In this document: piece after piece, positions 7,189 through 16,539 of the stretch
Layout: each line of letters begins with the position of its first letter
Numbering within the stretch: position 1 is the first letter of the stretch
Source: Bacteroidales bacterium
Lineage (GTDB): Bacteria > Bacteroidota > Bacteroidia > Bacteroidales > JAHJDW01
Assembly: GCA_029004185.1 (NCBI GenBank)
Contig: JAQUPB010000005.1
Span: 1-46,795 of the forward strand
DNA length: 46,795 nt
Direction of reading: 5' to 3'
Notes under the pieces: generated by a model
Seen by the model: the letters and a program-made list of their open reading frames with translations, nothing else
Databases searched by the model: none
What the model was told of the DNA's origin: nothing
Position numbers and translations under genes: made by a program

Positions 7189-9549
7189 TTGAAAGTGAAG
7201 GTCGGATATTTAACATTATTGCTGGCGTTTTTATTTGGTTGTCAGGTAAGTAAAAAACTTGAGTATGACCAGTATTTGCTTACAAAAAATATAATCCGTA
7301 ATAATAATAAAGAAATTTCAAATGATGAATTGCTGAAAGTTGTTAAGCAAAAGCCAAACAGAAAAATACTCTGGTTTGTACGTTTTCATCTGACAGTTTA
7401 CAACATGTTTAATCGCGGAGAAGAAACAAAAGTAAAAGAATGGTGGAAAACAACAATAGGAGAGGAGCCGGCAATTTTCGATTCTTTATCAATGGTTACT
7501 TCTTCAAAACAAATTACAAAATATCTTCAGGCAAAAGGATATTTTAATGCAGCAGTCAAAGATTCGGTTCAGCACAGGAAAAACGTAAAAAAGAAAAGAG
7601 TTTGGGTACATTATATTATTAAAGCCAATGAGCCTTATAAAATAAGGAATGTAAAATATGTAACTGATGATGAATATATCAAAAATATAATTTTGAACGA
7701 CGCTATAAATTCAGTAATAAAAAAAGAAAGTAATTATGATGTTGATGCATTTTCAAGGGAAAGAGACAGGATTACAACACTGCTGAAAAATAACGGGTAT
7801 TTTTATTTTTCGAGAGAATACATTTATTTTAAAATTGACAGTTCTTTGCAAAGCCATCAGCTGGATGTTACTGTTGATATAAAAAATATAAGTATTAAAT
7901 CCCCGAAAAATGCCGATTCGGCGGTTTCCGAAAAACACAATCAGTATTATATAAATAAAATAGAAATACAGACTTCTGCTTCACTTTCGGTTGTTGATAC
8001 CGTGAAATATGATACACTGCAAACAGGTGATTATACATTTATATTTAAAAATAAACTGAGATATAATCCTCAGGCAATTACTCAATGTCTTTTTGTTAAG
8101 AAGGAGCAATTGTTTCACATTAACACGACTGAACAAACATATAATAAACTCTCGAATACACGGGCATTTAAGTTTATAAATATTCAGTTTAATGAACCGG
8201 TTTACGATTCTATTAAAAACAATCAGGACAAACATTATCTGGATTGCAGGATTCAGCTTGTACCTTCAAAAGCGCAGTCGTACTCAATAGAAGCGCTTGG
8301 GACAAACTCCGCGGGTAACCTTGGAATAGCAGGCAACTTAATATATCAGCATAAGAATATTTTCAGGAATTTTGAAATTTTTAATTTTAAAATAAAGGGA
8401 GGAATGGAATTTCAGAATTTGAATTTAGCTGAAAAAAGTGAATTGATAAATCAATACCTTCCTTTCAATACATATGAATACGGCTCGGAAATGAGTTTAA
8501 GCATTCCCGGATTTCTTCTGCCCGTTAGTTCCGATAAATTTTCAAAATCATCATATCCCAAAACCCTTCTGAGCATAGGATATAACTTTCAGCAGCGTCC
8601 TCATTTCTGGCGTTCAATTACAAATGCGGTTTTCGGTTACGAATGGAAAGAAACGGAATTTAAAAAACACATAATTAACCCTGCCGAATTGAATATCGTC
8701 AATATTTTCAAAGATGATTATTTCAATAAACAGATAAGTGACACAAGAGATTTGTTGATTATTAACAGCTATCAGAATCACCTGACAACCGCCACAAATT
8801 ACAGTTTCATTTTCAATAATCAGGATATTAATAAAGAGAGAAATTTTACTTACTTCAGGGGAAACATTGAAGTTGCGGGGAATTTACTGAGAGGTATAAA
8901 TAATATCGGAGATAAGTTTTCATTAAATAAATTTCTTGAAACAAAAGAAGACAGCACGGGAGTATATAGTATATTCGGAATAAATTATGCTCAATACATT
9001 AGAACCGATGTGGATTACAGGTATTATAATATTATAAATAAAACATCGCTTGTTTTTCGCTTGTACTCGGGAGTTGGAGTTACTTATGGAAATTCAAGTG
9101 TTATGCCGTTCGAAAAAAGTTTCTGGCTTGGCGGAGCAAATAGTTTAAGGGCATGGCACATGAAAGGAGTTGGTCCGGGTTCATATTACGACAGCCTGGG
9201 AACAGGTTATGACAAAACAGCCGACATGGCCCTGGAAGGAAATCTTGAATACAGATTTAAAATTTACCGCATTCTTGAAGGAGCTGTTTTTGCCGATGCC
9301 GGAAATATATGGCTTTTGAAAAAAGACAGTTTGCGTGTTGGAAGCGATTTTGAATTTAATCGTTTTTATAAAGAAATTGCACTCGGTACAGGTCTCGGAT
9401 TTCGTTTAAACTTTTCTTATTTCATAATTCGTTTCGATGGTGCAATACCTTTGAGAGATCCCAAATTACCCGAATATAAAAGATGGATAGGAAAAAACCT
9501 GACTACGAAATATATAATTTTTAACTTCGCAATAGGATATCCGTTCTGA
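7189..9549 (+). CDS. TamA/BamA-like outer-membrane lipoprotein (TamL type)
   Basis: 786 residues with a lipoprotein signal (hydrophobic stretch then LFGC, Cys at about residue 18). The N-terminal half (to about 370) is mixed alpha/beta with POTRA-like segments. The C-terminal half is a 16-strand-type Omp85 barrel with the signature SFWLGGANSLRAW at about 644-656 and a final GAVFADAGNIW...FNFAIGYPF. Lipidated Omp85 proteins of this kind are the TamA counterparts of Bacteroidota (TamL), working with TamB in outer-membrane assembly. tamB is not adjacent in this window. The start is TTG at 7189 or GTG at 7195. No ATG gives a sensible signal peptide. Confidence 0.85.
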   Translation: MKVKVGYLTLLLAFLFGCQVSKKLEYDQYLLTKNIIRNNNKEISNDELLKVVKQKPNRKILWFVRFHLTVYNMFNRGEETKVKEWWKTTIGEEPAIFDSLSMVTSSKQITKYLQAKGYFNAAVKDSVQHRKNVKKKRVWVHYIIKANEPYKIRNVKYVTDDEYIKNIILNDAINSVIKKESNYDVDAFSRERDRITTLLKNNGYFYFSREYIYFKIDSSLQSHQLDVTVDIKNISIKSPKNADSAVSEKHNQYYINKIEIQTSASLSVVDTVKYDTLQTGDYTFIFKNKLRYNPQAITQCLFVKKEQLFHINTTEQTYNKLSNTRAFKFINIQFNEPVYDSIKNNQDKHYLDCRIQLVPSKAQSYSIEALGTNSAGNLGIAGNLIYQHKNIFRNFEIFNFKIKGGMEFQNLNLAEKSELINQYLPFNTYEYGSEMSLSIPGFLLPVSSDKFSKSSYPKTLLSIGYNFQQRPHFWRSITNAVFGYEWKETEFKKHIINPAELNIVNIFKDDYFNKQISDTRDLLIINSYQNHLTTATNYSFIFNNQDINKERNFTYFRGNIEVAGNLLRGINNIGDKFSLNKFLETKEDSTGVYSIFGINYAQYIRTDVDYRYYNIINKTSLVFRLYSGVGVTYGNSSVMPFEKSFWLGGANSLRAWHMKGVGPGSYYDSLGTGYDKTADMALEGNLEYRFKIYRILEGAVFADAGNIWLLKKDSLRVGSDFEFNRFYKEIALGTGLGFRLNFSYFIIRFDGAIPLRDPKLPEYKRWIGKNLTTKYIIFNFAIGYPF

Positions 9550-9555
9550 TAAACC

Positions 9556-9589
9556 AAACCTGACAGAGTCGTCAGACCTGTCAGGGTTT
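9556..9589. terminator. Hairpin, possible bidirectional terminator
   Basis: AAACCTGACAG (9556-9566) is inverted as CTGTCAGGGTTT (9578-9589) with an 11-nt loop and one mismatch. It lies 7 nt after the TamL-like stop and before the convergent ispF end. No strong T-tract follows directly, so termination is uncertain. Confidence 0.5.
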
Positions 9590-9594
9590 AAAAA

Positions 9595-9665
9595 GATAGC
9601 AGATAGCAAAAAGCAAAGAGTTTTTTTATTTTTTTTTATTTTTTCTATTTGCTTTTTGCTGTTAA
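9595..9665. repeat. Paired heptamer tracts forming an inverted repeat
   Basis: GATAGCA, GATAGCA, AAAAGCA at 9595-9615 and CTATTTG, CTTTTTG, CTGTTAA at 9645-9665 both have a 7-bp period. They contain a perfect 13-bp inverted repeat (9605-9617 and 9648-9660) around a T-rich centre. It could form a long hairpin between the convergent TamL-like and ispF genes. Confidence 0.8.
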
Positions 9666-9684
9666 AATTTATGTCTCGTAAATT

Positions 9685-10167
9685 TTATTTCACCACTTCA
9701 CAAATTACTACCGCATACGCAGCAACTCCTTCTTCGCGTCCTATGTATCCTAATTTCTCGGTAGTAGTGGCTTTTATTGAAATATCACCTTCGGGAATTC
9801 CGATAACTTCAGACAATGCTTTTTTCATTTGAGGAATATATTCGCTGATTTTGGGTTTTTGCAAACAAATTGTAGAGTCAATATTTCCGATTTTATATTT
9901 TTTTTCTTTGAGAAGTTTTACAACTTTTTTCAAAAGAATTTTACTGTCAATATTTTTATATTTTGCAGAGTTGTCGGGAAAATGGAAGCCTATGTCGCGG
10001 AGGTTTGAGGCACCGAGAAGAGCATCGCAGATTGAATGAATCAGAACATCGGCATCGGAATGACCAAGAGCTCCTTTTGAATGTTTGATTTTTATTCCGC
10101 CTAAATAAAAATCTCTTTTTTCAACTAATTTGTGAACATCAAATCCAAAGCCTATTCTGACTTTCAT
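9685..10167 (-). CDS. ispF: 2-C-methyl-D-erythritol 2,4-cyclodiphosphate synthase IspF
   Basis: 160 residues, the usual length. It makes the cyclic diphosphate in the MEP isoprenoid pathway as a zinc-dependent homotrimer. Metal ligands D10 and H12 (GFDVHKL) and H44 (VLIHS) correspond to D8, H10 and H42 of the E. coli enzyme. GHSDADVLIHSICDALLGA and the C-terminal TTTEKLGYIGREEGVAAYA are diagnostic. It lies 36 nt after porV. The order porU-porV-ispF is also found in Porphyromonas gingivalis, where it is PG0026-PG0028. Confidence 0.97.
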   Translation of the reverse strand: MKVRIGFGFDVHKLVEKRDFYLGGIKIKHSKGALGHSDADVLIHSICDALLGASNLRDIGFHFPDNSAKYKNIDSKILLKKVVKLLKEKKYKIGNIDSTICLQKPKISEYIPQMKKALSEVIGIPEGDISIKATTTEKLGYIGREEGVAAYAVVICEVVK

Positions 10168-10203
10168 TACAAACGGGTTTTAAAAGGGATAAGAAAGAAT
10201 AAC

Positions 10204-11385
10204 TTATTTATTTTCGTTATTATTTTGTTCTTTAAATGCTTCAAAGTCGAATGTCAGGGAGAACCTGAGAGTGTTGGCAAGAGGACTTTTAACGTCTGAA
10301 GAAGCAGGAATTAAGTATGCGAAATCCAAACCGAAAACACTGTACTTTATGCCTGCGCCGAGTGTGAAAAACTGACGGTTTCCTTTTGTGGGATGTTCGT
10401 AAAAATAACCTCCTCTGATTGCAAACTGCTTGTCGTACCAATATTCAAGACCAACAGAATAAATTATTTCGTGTAATTCTTCCTTACCTCCTCCGGGTGC
10501 ATCGGAAAATGAATTGAACATTCCATTTACGATAGATACATCGGGCAGCCTATGTGTAATAGAATCAGGGTTTGGAGTAGGTACTAATAATTTGTTCACA
10601 TCGAAAAGAAAGCTTATTGTATTGTAATCGTCTAGGTTCATTAAAAGTGAAGGTCCTAGTTTAAGATTAATCGGGATAAAATCTCTTTCAGCTGATTCTG
10701 TATATGATATTTTTGCCCCGATATTTGAAATATTTATTCCTGCAGCAAAAACCGCATCCTGGTTTCCGATAGTAATTTCTTTATGATAATATGATGAAAT
10801 ATCAGCTGCAACTGATTGTCCGGCGTGAGTTGACTGGCTTCCCACAAATTGTCCGCTTGTTAAATTCGAGTAAATATAACGAAATGTGATTCCGCCTGAT
10901 AAATCTTCAGATAGTTTTCTTGAATAAGCTATGTCAACTGCAAACTCATTAGGTCTGTATTGTCCTGTAACATTTCCTACAACATCGGTAAAAGTTATAT
11001 CGCCAAGTGAAAAGTATAGCAATGATGCACTTAGTGTTTGCATTTTATCCAATCGTTTATAGACCGATAAATAAGCAAGATTGATATCGGGAACCAATGC
11101 TCTGAGCCATGGACTGTAAGAAATTCCAAAGCCCATGTTTTTTTCTATAAATGCAAATTTTGAAGCGTTCCAGTGATTTGAAAATACATCGGGAAGAGAA
11201 GAAACTCCGCCATCGCCCATTCCTCCGGCTCTTGCATCGGGAGCAATAAGCAAAAAAGGTACTGCTGTTGTAATAGTATTAACCTGTCCGGCTAATTCAC
11301 TTGTTGAAATTTGAGTGAATCCCCTTTCTGCAATTATTGTCAGCAGGAATAAAAATAAGAGATTTATTTTCAGAAGTAATTTCAT
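10204..11385 (-). CDS. porV: T9SS outer-membrane protein PorV (LptO)
   Basis: 393 residues with a signal peptide (about 1-24). The PorV hallmark follows: TAVPFLLIAPDARAGGMGD near residues 40-58, then SNHWNASKFAF. The rest is a FadL-like beta-barrel ending LRFSLTFDFEAF. PorV carries cargo from the SprA translocon to the PorU sortase by binding C-terminal sorting domains. It lies 33 nt downstream of porU and is followed by ispF, so the three genes are probably co-transcribed. Confidence 0.95.
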   Translation of the reverse strand: MKLLLKINLLFLFLLTIIAERGFTQISTSELAGQVNTITTAVPFLLIAPDARAGGMGDGGVSSLPDVFSNHWNASKFAFIEKNMGFGISYSPWLRALVPDINLAYLSVYKRLDKMQTLSASLLYFSLGDITFTDVVGNVTGQYRPNEFAVDIAYSRKLSEDLSGGITFRYIYSNLTSGQFVGSQSTHAGQSVAADISSYYHKEITIGNQDAVFAAGINISNIGAKISYTESAERDFIPINLKLGPSLLMNLDDYNTISFLFDVNKLLVPTPNPDSITHRLPDVSIVNGMFNSFSDAPGGGKEELHEIIYSVGLEYWYDKQFAIRGGYFYEHPTKGNRQFFTLGAGIKYSVFGLDFAYLIPASSDVKSPLANTLRFSLTFDFEAFKEQNNNENK

Positions 11386-11418
11386 ATTTTAATTAAACGC
11401 AAATATATAAAAAATATT

Positions 11419-14400
11419 TTATAATATAACTAATTTTTCATATTTCTCGGCAACAGAGCCATTATTTGAACGGACTTTCAAATGGTAAATATAAACTCCT
11501 CTTCCGATCTTATCACCATAGTCATCTGTTCCATCCCATACAATCTGGTCGAAGTCAACTCTGAAGCCCGCCGTTTCAACGGTTTTGTCAATTGTTTTGA
11601 TTAATTTACCTGAAACCGTAAATATTTTTACCTGTACGTTTAATGAGCAGCAGGGTTGATTATGCTCAAAATAAAATGAAGTATGAGTTGTAAACGGATT
11701 GGGATAATTCAGTACATGCTCGAGTTTTATTTCTGCCGACTTTGCTACAACAAATTCAGTATATGCTTCAGATGAATTGTTATATGTGTCCCATACTTTT
11801 AACTTGAGTTTGTGTTTCCCTTCAGGCAGATCGCTGAACTGATAACGGACTTTGCCTTTCTGATAACTGTTGAGGTCGGCTTCATAAAAATCGTTCAAAA
11901 CAAATGAGTTTTCTGCATCATCGTCGAGGGTTGCCACAACATCATGTCCTATGCCGTTACCAACAGTGTTTATTCCATTTGAATCACACAGGAAAGCAAG
12001 CAAAATGGGATTCTCATTTGTAATACCCCCTAAAACAAATTTATCATTATTAAGAAATAAGTTTATGTTTGGTCCTGCATTATCCGGCGGAGCATTATTA
12101 TTTGAGCCGCCTACAATTATATCTTTATTATATCCTTTGGCATCGTCGTTTTGTGAAGCGGCATAATAGCTTAGCTTTCCGTTTCCATATTGATAAGATA
12201 TGTCTTTAGGAACAACAAAAGTAAATTTATAATGTCCGTTTGTTACAGAAGCTTTTCCTTTATATAATACATTTTTCTGGAGCTTGAAACTTGTAATTAA
12301 ACTGTGTTCATCTTGTCCAAGTGTTGAAATTGTTGAGTATTTATCATATACGGTAGGGTAAATAATGCCGTTGAAATTGTTCAGGGGTTGCCCTAATGTG
12401 TCAGTCAAATCACCCTGAATGGTAACTTTTGAAAGTGCTTTTAGAGTATCAGAAAAAGAAGCAGTAGTTATTTCATATTTAGGCATTGCTAATTCCAGTG
12501 AAGGGTCCCCGAGTATTGTAAATACTTTATTATTAATACTTATCCCTGACAGTCCTTTTGCTAACCTCACTGCATCACCAAGCCGCGGATATCTGCCATC
12601 GTTCATTTTAGCGAAAACATTTCTATAAAAATTCATATTCAGCACATAGTTTGACTGAGAATAAGCCAGGCGGGTTGTTGTAAAAAGCGCTACCCCGCCT
12701 CCTGCAGGATTTAAAAATACAAATTCTCCTGCTGATACCTGATCAGGGTTGTCATAATAACTGAACTCACATGTGGCAGTTATGAACACAGGCATATTAT
12801 AAAAATTTTTCCAACTGTTTACATCCGAAATTTCCACAACACGTTCATGCGACAAGCCAATTGGACCTCCATGTCCAACATAATTCAATATTAAAGCTCC
12901 TTTTTCAACTCTCTGGTTTATGGCATTTGTAACTTCAGGGTAACGCTGTCCTCCCGGAGTTGATTCCTGTTTATAAGAATCAAAATATATTTTTTCAATG
13001 TTGAAATTTTTATAAGCGGTATCTACGTATTTGGCCATTAGCTCTGTCTGAGTTAAATGTATATTGTCGTCATCGTCATCAGCTACAAAGCATAATATGT
13101 TTCTCCATTCTGCATAATTTGATATGCCGTTTGATGAAGAGCAATCGGTACCTGCGGTTTGAAGCTCATTGTATTTTACCGAATATCTGATGGTTTTGTC
13201 AACTGCATTTTTTGCTTCATCAGAAGAAGTAACAGGAAAACGTCCTACTCCTACATCAATATAACCATATGCATCCATTCCTTCGCTGTCATCCATTAAA
13301 GCGTAAAAATCATCTGAAACATAAGAAGTGGTTGTTATGAGCGAACTTGCTGCTTCGTATGCAGGAACGTAGTTTGTATTATTTTTCAGACGGCTTTTAT
13401 AATCGTATGATCCGTCACCGAACAATAATAGATATTTTGGGAGTTCCTCTGGTGATAAAGCTTTGTCATATAACATTTTTACAAAATCTCTAATTGCTGA
13501 AACATCCTGCGAACCTGATGAAAACTCATTATATATCTGCTGAGTGGTCACTGTAGCTACACTGAAGTTGTCATTACTTCTGCGAAAATCAGCCAGCCTG
13601 TTGGCCTCACCAATAAATAACTGAGGTGCTACAATTACCAAATCAATTTTGCTTAATGAATGTAAATTCTGATTTGGTACTGAACCATAAAAGCTTGCCA
13701 TATAATAAAATGTACCGTCGAAAGAAATGAATTCTTTAAGAGAATCGTTTGCAACCCTGAAAGTTAGAGCTCCCGAATTATAAGTTGTTTCCTGCGCTTT
13801 AGGTTCAAGAGGATTTGTAATATCCCATACAATAAGGTTGGGATTTGAAGCAGATAAATGAAATTCGGAAATATTACCTGCACCGGCAGATAAGGCATCT
13901 CTGAAAGAAAGCTGATTTCCTGACATCATAAGATTTCTTCTTGTATTAATCTCAATATAATCGAGCCAGCCAGTTGTGCCCGAACTTGTCATGGCGATGT
14001 TGACATAAATTATGGATGATGAGGGTTTGAAAAATATTTCCGAAAAACCTTCTTTAGCAGCTTCACTATCACTACATATTCCTGTTGTTATCACATCTGT
14101 GTTTCCGTTTGCATTTACTTCAAAAACTGTATTTCCGCTGAAAGTTTTTCCTGCAACTTTTGTATAAACCTTAATGTTTGAATTTGCATCAATGTTAGGA
14201 AAAGAAAAGGAAAAGAGATATGAATTTATCTGTTCAAAATATTCTCCAAACCATTGCTTGCCAGATTTCCATAGGTTTAGTGAATCTTTTTCATGATATA
14301 AAAAATCATTAAAAGTGGTTACGGTATTTGTTGGCGCTGAAGTGTTTGAAGTTTGCACCGAAACTCTTTTCCCCGCTCCAAGGTCAGTTGTAAGAAAATA

Positions 14401-15243
14401 ATAAACTTCATTTGAATAAATATTGTTGGAATGATTGAAATACCCAGATGATTTGTCGTATGACCATTTGTTCGGTGACTGTCCGTAAAATAAAATGTAA
14501 TCACCTGCATCGAATTTACCGTCGCTTTCACCGCTTACAAATATTGCATTTTCAGCCAAATCATCAGGACGGGAATATGAATTGGCTTCGGGAAGCATTC
14601 TGCCTCCGTTGCCATAAATTCTTATGTTTCTTGGGTCAATTGAAGCAACTTCAATTCCGAGCTTTGCTAATTCGTCGTATGTTATTTTGTATATGCCATT
14701 ATAATAGGTTCCTATTTTATACCATTTGCCTGTGGCAAGAACAGAATTCTGGGCATAGGTATGTCTCATTTTACCTGCTATGGCAGAATAGCTTGGTGTT
14801 ATTTCTACCGATAATTCAAATGAAACCAGCTTTTCTAATTTATTTGTGGTTGGATTTTTTCTAATGGGAACAAAGGAAACAAGCACATAAGGAATTTTTC
14901 TTTCAATTAAAACATCCGATTTTATTAATATGTTACCAATTATTTTATCGAGGTTGTTTATTTGTTTCAGCTCTGCATCGGTAAAAGGAACATATGTTTC
15001 ATTTATGAATTTTGTCTTTATGCTGACATCCGGGCTTTCGGCAGATATTCTCTCGTTAAAGACAGGCAGGTCAAACTCATTGTAAGTCGCATCATTAAAG
15101 GAGAGAAGGATTACCTTGTAGTCATCTGAAAATTTTTCCTGGTGTATACTCCAACTTAATTCTTTTTTTATTAGTTTTGTAAAAGCATACGTATGCCCCA
15201 AAAAAAACAGCGTTAATATATAAATGTATAACCTTTTTCTCAT
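11419..15243 (-). CDS. porU: T9SS sortase PorU (gingipain-like C25 family)
   Basis: 1274 residues with a signal peptide. It cleaves the sorting domain of secreted proteins and attaches them to a surface lipopolysaccharide. The C25 peptidase domain spans about 535-900. The catalytic pair is visible as H791 in NYVGHGG and C825 in ITATCEF. An Asp-rich DDDDDN stretch near 723-728 may bind calcium. The C-terminus has a FlgD-like Ig fold (LNYPNPFTTHTSFYFEH) that resembles a sorting domain, as in characterised PorU. Upstream is a 269-bp AT-rich divergent region shared with porP/sprF. No frame breaks are seen. Confidence 0.95.
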   Translation of the reverse strand: MRKRLYIYILTLFFLGHTYAFTKLIKKELSWSIHQEKFSDDYKVILLSFNDATYNEFDLPVFNERISAESPDVSIKTKFINETYVPFTDAELKQINNLDKIIGNILIKSDVLIERKIPYVLVSFVPIRKNPTTNKLEKLVSFELSVEITPSYSAIAGKMRHTYAQNSVLATGKWYKIGTYYNGIYKITYDELAKLGIEVASIDPRNIRIYGNGGRMLPEANSYSRPDDLAENAIFVSGESDGKFDAGDYILFYGQSPNKWSYDKSSGYFNHSNNIYSNEVYYFLTTDLGAGKRVSVQTSNTSAPTNTVTTFNDFLYHEKDSLNLWKSGKQWFGEYFEQINSYLFSFSFPNIDANSNIKVYTKVAGKTFSGNTVFEVNANGNTDVITTGICSDSEAAKEGFSEIFFKPSSSIIYVNIAMTSSGTTGWLDYIEINTRRNLMMSGNQLSFRDALSAGAGNISEFHLSASNPNLIVWDITNPLEPKAQETTYNSGALTFRVANDSLKEFISFDGTFYYMASFYGSVPNQNLHSLSKIDLVIVAPQLFIGEANRLADFRRSNDNFSVATVTTQQIYNEFSSGSQDVSAIRDFVKMLYDKALSPEELPKYLLLFGDGSYDYKSRLKNNTNYVPAYEAASSLITTTSYVSDDFYALMDDSEGMDAYGYIDVGVGRFPVTSSDEAKNAVDKTIRYSVKYNELQTAGTDCSSSNGISNYAEWRNILCFVADDDDDNIHLTQTELMAKYVDTAYKNFNIEKIYFDSYKQESTPGGQRYPEVTNAINQRVEKGALILNYVGHGGPIGLSHERVVEISDVNSWKNFYNMPVFITATCEFSYYDNPDQVSAGEFVFLNPAGGGVALFTTTRLAYSQSNYVLNMNFYRNVFAKMNDGRYPRLGDAVRLAKGLSGISINNKVFTILGDPSLELAMPKYEITTASFSDTLKALSKVTIQGDLTDTLGQPLNNFNGIIYPTVYDKYSTISTLGQDEHSLITSFKLQKNVLYKGKASVTNGHYKFTFVVPKDISYQYGNGKLSYYAASQNDDAKGYNKDIIVGGSNNNAPPDNAGPNINLFLNNDKFVLGGITNENPILLAFLCDSNGINTVGNGIGHDVVATLDDDAENSFVLNDFYEADLNSYQKGKVRYQFSDLPEGKHKLKLKVWDTYNNSSEAYTEFVVAKSAEIKLEHVLNYPNPFTTHTSFYFEHNQPCCSLNVQVKIFTVSGKLIKTIDKTVETAGFRVDFDQIVWDGTDDYGDKIGRGVYIYHLKVRSNNGSVAEKYEKLVIL

Positions 15244-15512
15244 AAATAATTAAAAATATTTGTTAAAACACTTGTTTTTTGGATAAATTATTATTATATT
15301 TGAATTGTTGTTTAATTTTTGATTTTCGAAAAATGTTTTTTTATAAAATTATTCATTATATAATGTAACAAAAAAAATTAGAACAAGTAAAAGAGACAAT
15401 AATTTGTTTAGCATTTTTAAAACGACTTTTTACTTTTATTATTGTTTTTATTTAAAAATTTGTTTTTTTAATATTTTATTTTGTATTATTGTATTCTGAA
15501 ATAAAAAAAAAT
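15244..15512. other. Divergent regulatory region between porU and porP/sprF
   Basis: 269 bp, extremely AT-rich with long T and A runs, and no open reading frame of note. The promoters of both T9SS transcription units must lie here. I found only imperfect boxes: TTTG at 15459-15462 and TATTTTG at 15477-15483, with a short spacer. The exact promoters are not assigned. Confidence 0.5.
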
Positions 15513-16514
15513 ATGTTTAAGCGAACTTCATACATAATTTTAACGATATTTTTTCTTGCATTAGGCACGAAAACGAGTTTTTCACAAGATCCTGAATTCA
15601 CTCAGTATTATGCCAACCCGTTGTATTTAAATCCTGCCTTTGCCGGCTCGATTATGTGCCCGAGGTTGGTTTTTAATTTTCGCGACCAATGGCCTAATAT
15701 TCCAGGAACTTTTGTAACATATAGCACTTCGTACGACCAGCATGTAAATAGTTTGTTCGGCGGAATAGGTATTATGATATATAACGACAGAGCAGGCGAA
15801 GGAACAATTAACACTACTTCTGCAAGTTTTATGTATTCGTACAGAGGAGAAGTCTCAAAAAACTTTTCAATTAAAGCGGCATTACAGGCAACTTACGTGC
15901 AAAAAACCCTCGACTGGGATAAGCTTACATGGCCCGACATGATTAATCCAAAATATGGATTTATAAATTTAACTACCGAAAAGAAAATTGATACCAGAGT
16001 TTCTTATCCTGATTTTTCAGCAGGATTACTCGGATACTCCGATATGTTTTATGGAGGAGTTGCTGTTCATCATCTTACACAACCAAACGAAACATTCTTC
16101 AAACAAAAAAGTAATCTGCCCCGAAAATATACTGTGCATATAGGAACTATCGTTCCGATGGAAGGCAGAAGAAGAAAACACAGAAAAAGACTGAAGCCCG
16201 AAGATCCTGTGTTTTCACCCAACATTTTATATCAGCGCCAGGGCGAGTTCAGCCAGTTCAATTATGGTTTTTACTGTACAAAATATCCCGCAGTTGGCGG
16301 AGTATGGTTCAGACAATGCCCCAATAATGCAGACGCATTTATTGTTATGGTTGGTTTTATTCAGAACAGTTTTAAATTCGGATACAGTTATGATTTGACT
16401 ATTTCTTCTTTAACTACTGCAACAGCAGGAGCACACGAAATTTCCCTGTCAATGATGTTCCCATGCAGCCCTAGGAGGAAAAGAGCAAGAGTAATTATGT
16501 GTCCTTCATTCTAA
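15513..16514 (+). CDS. PorP/SprF family T9SS outer-membrane protein
   Basis: 333 residues from the ATG at 15513. An upstream in-frame TTG at 15489 would put a charged stretch before the signal peptide, so it is rejected. The signal peptide ends near TSFSQ. The mature N-terminus QDPEFTQYYANPLYLNPAFAGS is the family hallmark, followed by FRDQWPNIPG and TYSTSYDQ. The barrel ends with EISLSMMFPC and a basic Cys-containing tail. PorP is needed for secretion in P. gingivalis. SprF-like paralogues help individual type B cargo to the surface. Its place between porU and gldJ is unusual, and gldJ follows after 25 nt. Confidence 0.92.
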   Translation: MFKRTSYIILTIFFLALGTKTSFSQDPEFTQYYANPLYLNPAFAGSIMCPRLVFNFRDQWPNIPGTFVTYSTSYDQHVNSLFGGIGIMIYNDRAGEGTINTTSASFMYSYRGEVSKNFSIKAALQATYVQKTLDWDKLTWPDMINPKYGFINLTTEKKIDTRVSYPDFSAGLLGYSDMFYGGVAVHHLTQPNETFFKQKSNLPRKYTVHIGTIVPMEGRRRKHRKRLKPEDPVFSPNILYQRQGEFSQFNYGFYCTKYPAVGGVWFRQCPNNADAFIVMVGFIQNSFKFGYSYDLTISSLTTATAGAHEISLSMMFPCSPRRKRARVIMCPSF

Positions 16515-16539
16515 TCGTTAATACTAAAATTCTATAATC

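Noticed and set aside
15489-15512. TTG start for the PorP/SprF protein
   Set aside because: It adds eight charged residues before the signal peptide. The ATG at 15513 gives a normal one.
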